Below are positions 25,692-32,452 of a DNA stretch of 50,026 nt, one piece after another. A program made the position numbers and the translations under genes. Below the pieces are notes generated by a model. The model did not search any database. It was given only the letters and a program-made list of their open reading frames with translations, and was not told the DNA's origin. Within the stretch, counting starts at the first letter, position 1. Each line of letters opens with the position of its first letter. Location of the stretch: the NCBI GenBank assembly GCA_043782485.1, contig JAYWAL010000009.1, positions 1 to 50,026 on the forward strand, read 5' to 3'. The DNA comes from JANXUC01 sp043782485. GTDB taxonomy: Bacteria > Acidobacteriota > Terriglobia > Terriglobales > Acidobacteriaceae.

Positions 25692-25942
25692 AAATTAATC
25701 TTCCGAAAGTCGCCTTTGATTCGCCGCAACTGAATCCCCGATCCTCGAAGCGGAGAGTTCGCGAAGAATTCCACCAAAGTCCCGACGCGCTTCGTCTTCC
25801 GTTGCCATTCCTCCGCGTCAACCACCACAACGGCCTTGCGTCCGTTACGCGTAATCGTCTGCGGCCCTTTCGACATGGCGCTCTCAATGACTTCACTGAA
25901 TTTTGCCTTGGCTTCCGCCACGGTCCAATTTTGCGTCTCCAT
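25688..25942 (-). CDS. Phd/YefM-family antitoxin
   Basis: 84 residues. A strong ribosome binding site, AGGAGG, lies seven bases before the ATG. The N-terminal DNA-binding fold shows WTVAEAKAKFSEVIESAMSK and GPQTITRNGRKAVVVVDAEEW, standard for Phd/YefM/VapB-like antitoxins. The C-terminal part (FFANSPLRGSGIQLRR) should wrap around the toxin. Together with the downstream PIN gene it forms a type II toxin-antitoxin module. Three 9-bp direct repeats over a TATAAT element upstream are a probable operator for autorepression. Confidence 0.9.
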   Translation of the reverse strand: METQNWTVAEAKAKFSEVIESAMSKGPQTITRNGRKAVVVVDAEEWQRKTKRVGTLVEFFANSPLRGSGIQLRRIKGDFRKINL

Positions 25943-25963
25943 TGCAGCGCCTCCTGTTATATG

Positions 25964-25988
25964 GTCACGATAGTCATTATAGTCACAT
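25964..25988 (-). promoter_or_regulatory. Toxin-antitoxin promoter region with three 9-bp direct repeats
   Basis: GTCAC (25964), GTCAT (25973) and GTCAC (25982) recur at exact 9-bp steps. On the minus strand TATAAT occupies 25981-25976, a likely -10 element inside the repeats. No good -35 element is seen. It would let the antitoxin complex block its own promoter. Confidence 0.5.
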
Positions 25989-26076
25989 CTTGGATGGAGC
26001 GCGAGGGTTTAGCAGCTTCGACGCGAGATATGGGAGAGAACCTGCGGAGAGTGTGACTGCGAGGGGAAGCCGCCCC

Positions 26077-27873
26077 CTACTTCTTCTTCACCCGTCGCTG
26101 GTGCGTGCTGGGAATCTTCATATCCTCGCGGTACTTCGCGACGGTGCGCCGCGTGACCTGAATTCCCTGGCTCTGCAGAATCGCAGTGATCTGGTCGTCA
26201 GTCAGCGGTTTGGCGGGGTCTTCGTCCTCGATGAGCTTTTTCACGCGGCGCTTGAGAATCAACAACGAAGTCCCGCCGCCCTCCGGCCCTTGCACGCTCT
26301 CCGAGAAGAAGTAGCGCAGCTCGAACACGCCCTGCGGTGTGTGGACATATTTGTTGGCCACGGCGCGGCTTACGGTCGAAGGGTGTACGCCAATCTCTTC
26401 CGCAACTTCCTTGATCATCATCGGCTTCAGCATGTCGATGCCGAGGTCGAGAAACTCGTGCTGCCGTTCCAGAATTGAGAGACAGACTTTCAAAATCGTC
26501 TGCTTGCGCTGCTCGATATTTTTTATGAGTTGGATGGCCGACTTGTAGCGCTCTTTCACGTAGTTGCGCACGTCGCGCTCGGCCTCGTCGCGGTTCATCA
26601 GCTTCTTGTAGCCGGGATTCAGGCGCAGCTGGGGCACGTCGTCGTCGTTGAACATGACCAGCCACTCGTCGCCCTGCTTTACGAAAGCTACATCCGGCTC
26701 AATCAATCGGGCGTTGACGGCGTTGTAGCGAAGGCCGGGCCGCGGGTCGAGTGTGCGAATCAGTTCCAGAACTTGTGTGATGGCCTCGGCCGGGCGTCCC
26801 AGCGCGCGAGCAATTTCTTTGTAGTTCTTAAGCTGCATGGCGTGCAGATGCTGGTCGACCACGTTCTCGGCGTCGGTCAGTAGCTGCGCGTGGGCGGCGA
26901 AGTCTTCGTCTCTGTGCTGGCCGCGGACTTGTTGCAAAAAGTGAATTTGCGCCAGCAAACATTCGCGCAAGTCGCGGGCACCCACGCCCGGGGGGTCAAG
27001 CTGCTGCACCGCGGCAATCGCCTCATACAGCTCCTCGCGATTAAAATTGACGCGAAACTCGTGCTGGAAAGGAGTCTTTGCGGGAGCCGTTGCGGTTGCG
27101 GTCTGTGTCGAAGCCGCTGGCGCGGCAACGCTCATGTCAATCGCTGGAACCAGCACGCCAGGAAAAATCGCATCCGCCGAGACCGCCGAATCCAGAGAAC
27201 TCTGCGCGGAATAGTCTGCCAGATAATCAAACGCCGACTCGGCGCTGAGTCCGGGAATTTCGTCAGCCACATCCGGACTTGCCAGGGTGGGATTGATCGC
27301 CGCCTTCGCTCCGCCGCGAACTTTTTCTACCGGAACTACTTCCACCGTCGCCTGCTCCAGGCCGAGCAGTTCTTCGTCTGTTCCTAACAGGTAGCCGTCT
27401 TCGTTCAAATTGCCGATGACCGTTTCCGCCGCTTCACGCACGGGTCCGCTCAAGATCAGCGATCCAATCTGCCACATCAGATGGTCGGTAAGGTTGGGCG
27501 CTTTGGAAAGGAACGCCTCAAACGAAGGCCGCTCAATCTCTTCCATCTCCGCGCGGCTTTTGTAGCCCGGGTCAAGGTAGTCCTGGAAATACGAACCAAA
27601 ATCGATTTCGTCGAACGGGTCTTTCTTTTCCGGAACGGTTTCCGCGGCCGCGGCCGCCGCTACCGCGTCTTCGTCGCGTCCGGTGGCCTGGTCAAGCAAC
27701 GGTACGGAATCTTCCAGTTCTTCCAGAACCGGATTCTCCACAATCTCGGCGTTGATCATGTCCTTCAGCTCAAGCTTGTTGAGCGCCAGGACGCTGACCA
27801 TCTGTACCAGCCCCGGGGTCAGAATTTGCCGCTGCGATACCCGCAGGCTCAGATTGTGTTTCAGACTACCCAT
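26077..27873 (-). CDS. rpoN: RNA polymerase sigma-54 factor
   Basis: 598 residues, about 100 more than usual. The N-terminal activator-interacting region is Gln/Leu-rich (LSLRVSQRQILTPGLVQMVS). Next comes an acidic and Ala-rich expansion containing a Pro/Ala/Thr stretch (residues about 180-270). The core-binding region then has LDPPGVGARDLRECLLAQ, the HTH is VAEEIGVHPSTVSRAVANKY, and the RpoN box appears as TRRTVAKYRE close to the C-terminus. Sigma-54 directs RNA polymerase to -24/-12 promoters and needs AAA+ activators. It follows lptB, the order known from Proteobacteria (lptA-lptB-rpoN). The usual downstream hpf and ptsN are replaced here by the toxin-antitoxin pair. Confidence 0.95.
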   Translation of the reverse strand: MGSLKHNLSLRVSQRQILTPGLVQMVSVLALNKLELKDMINAEIVENPVLEELEDSVPLLDQATGRDEDAVAAAAAAETVPEKKDPFDEIDFGSYFQDYLDPGYKSRAEMEEIERPSFEAFLSKAPNLTDHLMWQIGSLILSGPVREAAETVIGNLNEDGYLLGTDEELLGLEQATVEVVPVEKVRGGAKAAINPTLASPDVADEIPGLSAESAFDYLADYSAQSSLDSAVSADAIFPGVLVPAIDMSVAAPAASTQTATATAPAKTPFQHEFRVNFNREELYEAIAAVQQLDPPGVGARDLRECLLAQIHFLQQVRGQHRDEDFAAHAQLLTDAENVVDQHLHAMQLKNYKEIARALGRPAEAITQVLELIRTLDPRPGLRYNAVNARLIEPDVAFVKQGDEWLVMFNDDDVPQLRLNPGYKKLMNRDEAERDVRNYVKERYKSAIQLIKNIEQRKQTILKVCLSILERQHEFLDLGIDMLKPMMIKEVAEEIGVHPSTVSRAVANKYVHTPQGVFELRYFFSESVQGPEGGGTSLLILKRRVKKLIEDEDPAKPLTDDQITAILQSQGIQVTRRTVAKYREDMKIPSTHQRRVKKK

Positions 27874-27991
27874 TCAGTATCGTTTACCTTTCTTTGCAAC
27901 CGTTCCCAGCATAACGTCCACGCCATCCATCGCGACACTACCCAAAGTAGCGTGCCTTCTTGTTACTTGCGGGCCAGCCGACCAGTTCCAA

Positions 27992-28720
27992 TTAGGCCGC
28001 CGAGAAGCCTTCGCCCAGGTACAACCGCCGAACTTCCGGGTCGCTGCCCAAGTCTTCCGGCGATCCCTGACGAAAAATCCGTCCTTCAATCAAAATGTAG
28101 GCCCGGTCGGTCACCGTGAGCGTCTCGCGTACATTGTGGTCAGTAATTAGGATGCCGATTCCGCTGGCCTTCAGGTCGCTAATGATCTTCTGCAAATCCA
28201 ACACGGCGATCGGGTCAATGCCCGAAAATGGCTCATCCAGCAGAATAAACGCCGGATTGATGCTCAGCGCTCGACCAATCTCCACTCTGCGCCGCTCGCC
28301 ACCGGATAAGGCCCAGCCCTTGCTCTTGCGCACATGCTCCAGGCCCAGCTTTTCCATCAACTGCTCCAGCTTTTCGCGGCGTTCGTGCCAGGAAATGGGC
28401 TGGTTCTCCAGCACCGCCAGTAGGTTTTCCTCCACGGTCAGCTTGCGAAAGATCGAAGGTTCCTGGGGGAGATAGCTGATGCCGTATTCCCGCGCCCGCA
28501 GGTACATGGGGACGTCGGTTATGTCTTCGTCGTCCCAAAGCACTCGGCCCGTGTCCGGCGGAAGGAGGCCGACGATGGAGTAAAACGTCGTGGTCTTCCC
28601 GGCGCCGTTCGGTCCCAGCAAGCCCACAACCTCGCCTTGCTCGACCCTTAGGCTGACGCCTTTGACCACCCGGCGGCCGCGATAAGTCTTGCCAATCTCG
28701 TCGGTGGCCAAGACATGCAT
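27992..28720 (-). CDS. lptB: LPS export ABC transporter ATP-binding protein
   Basis: 242 residues. Walker A is GPNGAGKTT, the Q-loop region is ISYLPQEPSIFRKLTV, the signature is LSGGERRRVEIGRAL, Walker B is FILLDEPFSGIDP and the switch His lies in LITDHNVRET. The whole pattern, including YLPQEPSIF, is that of LptB, which powers extraction of LPS by LptFG in the inner membrane. Its ATG directly follows the stop of the lptC-lptA gene with no spacer, so they are co-translated. The C-terminal SPEDLGSDPEVRRLYLGEGF is typical. lptF and lptG are not in the window. Confidence 0.96.
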   Translation of the reverse strand: MHVLATDEIGKTYRGRRVVKGVSLRVEQGEVVGLLGPNGAGKTTTFYSIVGLLPPDTGRVLWDDEDITDVPMYLRAREYGISYLPQEPSIFRKLTVEENLLAVLENQPISWHERREKLEQLMEKLGLEHVRKSKGWALSGGERRRVEIGRALSINPAFILLDEPFSGIDPIAVLDLQKIISDLKASGIGILITDHNVRETLTVTDRAYILIEGRIFRQGSPEDLGSDPEVRRLYLGEGFSAA

Positions 28721-31012
28721 TTAGTGTGCCACTCGTGTCTTAGTGATAACAGGGGAGTTAGCTCCCCCTTCCACCAGAACCCTATCATCGTGTCTAAAGA
28801 AAGTCAACGAATCGCCGGTAATTTGGCCACGTTCGGCATCAAAAATGCTCGGAGGTCCGCCCGCCAGGGTGAACTTGTCTTCGGCAGCGAGGTAGGTCAG
28901 GGTTTCGCCGGTGGCTTTGCGCGTGAGCTGAGTAATGACGACGGTGTCGTGAGCGATGGCCTTCTCCAGCCGACTGGGCGTGGATTGCTGGGTAAATTGC
29001 TGATTAGATTGAGCTTGCTTGCTTTGCGCGAGGTAAACGTCGAGGCTCTGACTGGTGATGGTGGCGTCGGTATTGCGCAGAGTGACGCCACCATCGAAGT
29101 GGATGCTGCGCTCCGAATCGGTGTAGGTTAGGCGCTGGGAAGTGATTGTAACCAAAGTAGTTTTGCCGTCGGCACCCGTTTGGACTAAGACTGTCGTTAC
29201 CGGGCTGGCTGGGGCTTGGCCCCCGAGGATACCCTCTGCAATCATGGACCGGCGCTCGCGGTCAAAGCTGATGGCCGAGGCCTGGACGACGTTTGGCCCC
29301 TGCCAAAGGCGCGCGCCGCCGGAGTAACGCGCCACGCCCGAGTCGCGGCGGGCTTGCATGGTCTTGGCCGTCACGTGGATGGGGTCGGAGGAGGCCAGCA
29401 GTGCTCCGTTTGGCTGCGGCTTCAGTTCGCTGTAGGTGCTTTTGACGTTGCCTTCGGCAGTAGCCTCGCCCGTCTCGCGGTTGAGGCGGATCGCATCGGC
29501 GGTTGTGGTCAGGCCCTGGCCGGTCACGCGGGGCGAACCCGAGAGGATGATCTGGTGGTTGGCGGGGGTGAAAAGTCCTTTGTTGCCAAAGGCTTGGCGC
29601 TGGCCATCGTGGTACCGGACGTCGCCTTGCTGCACCATGCTCTCGATGCCTCCCTGGGGGCGGAAGGCGACGTCGAGCGTGGCGCTGGTGCTGACGCGGT
29701 CGGGCTGGCCCGGAGTGGTGCTGGTAATGACGGCATTGGGAGCGCCGTGGAGCGTGTGAAGGCGATTGGTGTCGTCGAGGGTGGCGGTGAATTGGCCGGC
29801 GGTAACGTGGGTGACCTGGCCGGAACTACCGCTAGCCGGGGAAATGGTGATTTCCGCCGCGCCGGAAGTTTGCGCTGCGGAGATGCGGCCGTTCTTGGCC
29901 AGGAAATCCATGGCGGAGGCGGTGATTTGTACTTGCTGCGCGGCGGTGGCGCGGGCATCCGGCTGGGGGGAAGGTTTCTGTATGAGCTTGACGTTGCCTT
30001 CGGCGCGGGCCTTCGAGAGCTGCGTTCCGCCAACAAAATCCAGAACGGTGCGGTCGGCGAAGGCTTCCGTACTTTGCGCGCCGGAAGTGACAATGTGGAC
30101 GTGGCCGGAGACGACGGCCCGGTGCAGTTCGGATTTTTGGCCAGCGAGGAAGATTTCTGCCTGCTCGGATTGCAAGGCCAGCTGCGTTTCTCCCGAAGCC
30201 TGAACTTGCACGTTGCCCTGGCCCAAGACGCGCTCAATGGTGTTGGCCTCGGTCAGGAACACGGTGGCTTTTTCGGCCTGCACCTGTTGCGGGCCATGCG
30301 TTAGATGCACGTGGGCGAGAAGAACCTGGGGCGGACTTTTGGTAATGAGGCCGCTGGCCGCGGTGAGTTCGGCGGCGCTGGGAGACGTGGTTTCGATGCG
30401 GATGGCGCGTTCCAATTTTAGCTCGCCGGAATGGGAATCATAGCTTGCGCCGTCGGCCCATCCGCTGGCAGTGTTCATGCTGAACTCGACTTTGTCATGG
30501 GTGTAGCCGTTGCCGGTCTTTTGATTGAAAACGAGGCCGCTGGTGCGGATATGGAGCGGCTCCTTCAAGTCTTCCGGCGGCGCTTGATCGGGGTGAAGCA
30601 AGCCTTTGGGATTGGCCACGAGATCTATGGTGACTGGGCCGCGGGCGGCGATGTCACCGGAGTGGGGATCGTATTCGAAATCAGCGCCGGAGATTTGATC
30701 GTAGCGAGCGGCGTCGCGACCGTAAACGGTGATGATGACGTTGTGCAGCTCCACCCGGCCTCCGTCCTTCAACTGCACGGCGCGGCTGGCTTTGGCGGTG
30801 AAGATGGTGCGGCCTTGTTCAGATTTCGATACGGAAAACCCGTCTGCGGTTTGCTTGATTTCGAGACCGAGTTTAGTGAGCTTGGCGGGCAGGCCTTGCA
30901 CGACGGAGTGGATGCGCCAGCGCGCATAGCCGTAGAATCCCCCCACAACCGCCAAAACTAAGAAGGCGGCAAGCGCGATCCAGCGACGCAGGCGGGAGAC
31001 GGCGGAGGGCAT
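28721..31012 (-). CDS. Fused LptC-LptA (OstA)-like LPS transport protein
   Basis: 763 residues. An N-terminal helix (WIALAAFLVLAVVGGFYGYA) is followed by an LptC-like beta-jellyroll region to about residue 210 (SGADFEYDPHSGDIAARG, SGLVFNQKTGNGYT). Several OstA/LptA-like units follow, marked by patterns such as ERVLGQGNVQVQASGE, LSKARAEGNVKLIQ and ETGEATAEGNVKST. LptC and LptA are normally separate proteins of about 190 residues each; here one long membrane-anchored chain seems to form the periplasmic bridge from LptBFG to the outer-membrane LptD. It is first in the lptCA-lptB pair, with rpoN next. The domain limits are approximate. Confidence 0.85.
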   Translation of the reverse strand: MPSAVSRLRRWIALAAFLVLAVVGGFYGYARWRIHSVVQGLPAKLTKLGLEIKQTADGFSVSKSEQGRTIFTAKASRAVQLKDGGRVELHNVIITVYGRDAARYDQISGADFEYDPHSGDIAARGPVTIDLVANPKGLLHPDQAPPEDLKEPLHIRTSGLVFNQKTGNGYTHDKVEFSMNTASGWADGASYDSHSGELKLERAIRIETTSPSAAELTAASGLITKSPPQVLLAHVHLTHGPQQVQAEKATVFLTEANTIERVLGQGNVQVQASGETQLALQSEQAEIFLAGQKSELHRAVVSGHVHIVTSGAQSTEAFADRTVLDFVGGTQLSKARAEGNVKLIQKPSPQPDARATAAQQVQITASAMDFLAKNGRISAAQTSGAAEITISPASGSSGQVTHVTAGQFTATLDDTNRLHTLHGAPNAVITSTTPGQPDRVSTSATLDVAFRPQGGIESMVQQGDVRYHDGQRQAFGNKGLFTPANHQIILSGSPRVTGQGLTTTADAIRLNRETGEATAEGNVKSTYSELKPQPNGALLASSDPIHVTAKTMQARRDSGVARYSGGARLWQGPNVVQASAISFDRERRSMIAEGILGGQAPASPVTTVLVQTGADGKTTLVTITSQRLTYTDSERSIHFDGGVTLRNTDATITSQSLDVYLAQSKQAQSNQQFTQQSTPSRLEKAIAHDTVVITQLTRKATGETLTYLAAEDKFTLAGGPPSIFDAERGQITGDSLTFFRHDDRVLVEGGANSPVITKTRVAH

Positions 31013-31053
31013 GCTACAAGTCTAGCCGAATGGCGCTTAGACAAATACGAGGC

Positions 31054-31650
31054 CTAACGGTTTAGGACGAGCGTGTCCGCGATGCGGTCGTGCCATCCTT
31101 GCGAACGTTGATCCCAGAGCACGCACCAGAATCCAAATCCCAGCGCCAGACTCGAAATGTATTTGCTAAAAAAGCGCTTGGTGGCGCGGCCAAACGAAAT
31201 GCGGTTTCCCTGGAGGTCGGTTACGCGAATGCCAAGTGCCTTCTTGCCCGGAGTAGCTTGCCAGACGGAACACTCACAGGCCGCAAAATAGAACCAGCGC
31301 ACCAGTACGGCGAAAACAAATCCCGAGAGTTTGGCTACCAGAAGCCTACCCTGATATGGCATCTGAACCAGAACACCAGCGACACCGATCACCAGTCCAA
31401 TGATAAATGCGGAGGGAAAGATGGCGAGAATCATTAAGATGCCATCCAAAAACATGGCGGCAAATCGCCGCGCGAAACTGGCATAGCCCGCAGTTCCGAG
31501 CGGCATTGAGGCATATCCGCCGAGGGTGAACTCATAACTGCCGGGCAGAAGTGCTGCCTCCGATTGCTGGAGGGGCTCTGGTTGAGGGTGTACACCTTTT
31601 GCCAAGCCGTTGTCAGGCAAGTCCTTGTCCGGCAAGTCTCCTTCCGGCAA
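31054..31650 (-). CDS. RDD-family membrane protein
   Basis: 198 residues. The start is a TTG at 31650 with AGGAG six bases upstream, two bases after the stop of the preceding RDD gene. The N-terminus is a short repeat of LP[ED]xD encoded by 15-bp tandem units. The RDD domain has GYASFARRFAAMFLDGILM (the Arg-Asp features), three hydrophobic helices, and the family segment TPGKKALGIRVTDLQGNRISFGRATKRFF. RDD proteins are small multi-pass membrane proteins; some act in Na+/H+ exchange, most are unassigned. It pairs with the upstream RDD gene. Confidence 0.85.
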   Translation of the reverse strand: MPEGDLPDKDLPDNGLAKGVHPQPEPLQQSEAALLPGSYEFTLGGYASMPLGTAGYASFARRFAAMFLDGILMILAIFPSAFIIGLVIGVAGVLVQMPYQGRLLVAKLSGFVFAVLVRWFYFAACECSVWQATPGKKALGIRVTDLQGNRISFGRATKRFFSKYISSLALGFGFWCVLWDQRSQGWHDRIADTLVLNR

Positions 31651-31653
31651 GTC
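31609..31653 (-). repeat. Three tandem 15-bp repeats across an RDD gene junction
   Basis: Units at 31609-31623, 31624-31638 and 31639-31653 each contain GGCAAGTC (plus strand). They cover the last bases of the upstream stop and the first codons of the downstream gene. Each unit holds an in-frame TTG, so copies may provide alternative start codons. Confidence 0.75.
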
Positions 31654-32213
31654 TAACTCCTCACAACCAGGGTTCCGGCCATCATGTCATGCAGTGCCTG
31701 CTTGCGCTCCGTGAATCCGGCCATGATGTATCCGATCAGGAGCATGCCGGAAAGAATCTTGGCAAAGAAACGCCCGGTGGCGCGACCAAACGAAATTCGA
31801 GCGCCATTGAGATCGGTCACTCTCAGTCGAAACACCATCTTGCCGAGAGTGCCTTGCTTGGCCGAGCTGACCATGAGCGCTTCATAGAGCCAGGTGCCAA
31901 AAAACGCCAGGATCGCCACCAAGCCAATCAGCACGAAGAAACCGACATCGGGCGGTTGGTCCTGACTGATGTGATGAGTCGCGAAATATCCGGTCAGCAG
32001 CACACCGGCAATGGGACCGACCACAATGTTGACCACGGCGGAGTCGATCACGTGGGCGATCAAGCGAATCCAGAATCCGCCATATTGCGTTGTGCCGGGA
32101 GCCGTGAGTCCCGGGACTGCCGGGGATAAAGTGCCACCGCAGCGGGTACAGAAACTGGCAGCGGCGTTGACGGCCTCGCCGCATTGGTTGCAAAAAACGG
32201 TGGCTACGCTCAT
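31653..32213 (-). CDS. Zinc-ribbon RDD-family membrane protein
   Basis: 186 residues from the ATG at 32213, which begins the zinc ribbon at once (CNQCGEAVNAAASFCTRCG, four Cys). An open extension upstream is Arg/Ser/Pro-rich and made of repeats, so it was not used. After the ribbon comes an RDD domain with GFWIRLIAHVIDSAVVNIV, further helices and the family end KMVFRLRVTDLNGARISFGR. The ribbon sits on the cytosolic side if the usual topology holds. The gene is followed two bases later by a second RDD gene with almost the same C-terminal pattern, suggesting tandem duplication. Confidence 0.87.
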   Translation of the reverse strand: MSVATVFCNQCGEAVNAAASFCTRCGGTLSPAVPGLTAPGTTQYGGFWIRLIAHVIDSAVVNIVVGPIAGVLLTGYFATHHISQDQPPDVGFFVLIGLVAILAFFGTWLYEALMVSSAKQGTLGKMVFRLRVTDLNGARISFGRATGRFFAKILSGMLLIGYIMAGFTERKQALHDMMAGTLVVRS

Positions 32214-32267
32214 GGGGCGAAAATATATCGCACTGGGAGGAAGTTTGGAAGGGGGAAGGGCTGATTG

Positions 32268-32308
32268 GCTCGACAATCGCCCCCGACGCCTGTTGCTCGA
32301 CAATCGCC
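32268..32308. repeat. Direct repeat GCTCGACAATCGCC, two copies 27 bp apart
   Basis: Copies at 32268-32281 and 32295-32308, with a third partial CAATCGCCG shortly after. They lie upstream of the zinc-ribbon RDD gene, in the gap after the DUF4139 gene. No function is evident. Confidence 0.55.
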
Positions 32309-32452
32309 GCCAACCAATCGCCGATGGAGGCACGGGCTCCTCGCCCTTGCTATCACATGACGCCGCCTGTGCTATCCGAGCACGCTGTTACGCCGTGCGC
32401 ACGGGCGGGGACGCCGTGCCTCCATTGTTTGTTCTCGACTGTTCTCGACGGG

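Noticed and set aside
9201..25985. Shared TTATAGTCA in the TetR operator and the toxin-antitoxin promoter
   Set aside because: A nine-base match in AT-rich promoter DNA is likely chance; the symmetry differs (palindrome versus direct repeat) and the regulators are unrelated.
29216..30304. Long open frame on the plus strand opposite the lptC-lptA fusion
   Set aside because: It has no signal or domain pattern, and its composition is that of the complementary strand of a GC-rich gene. The minus-strand gene has clear Lpt features.
32214..32333. N-terminal extension of the zinc-ribbon RDD protein
   Set aside because: Arg/Ser/Pro-rich translation of short direct repeats; the zinc ribbon begins right after the ATG at 32213.
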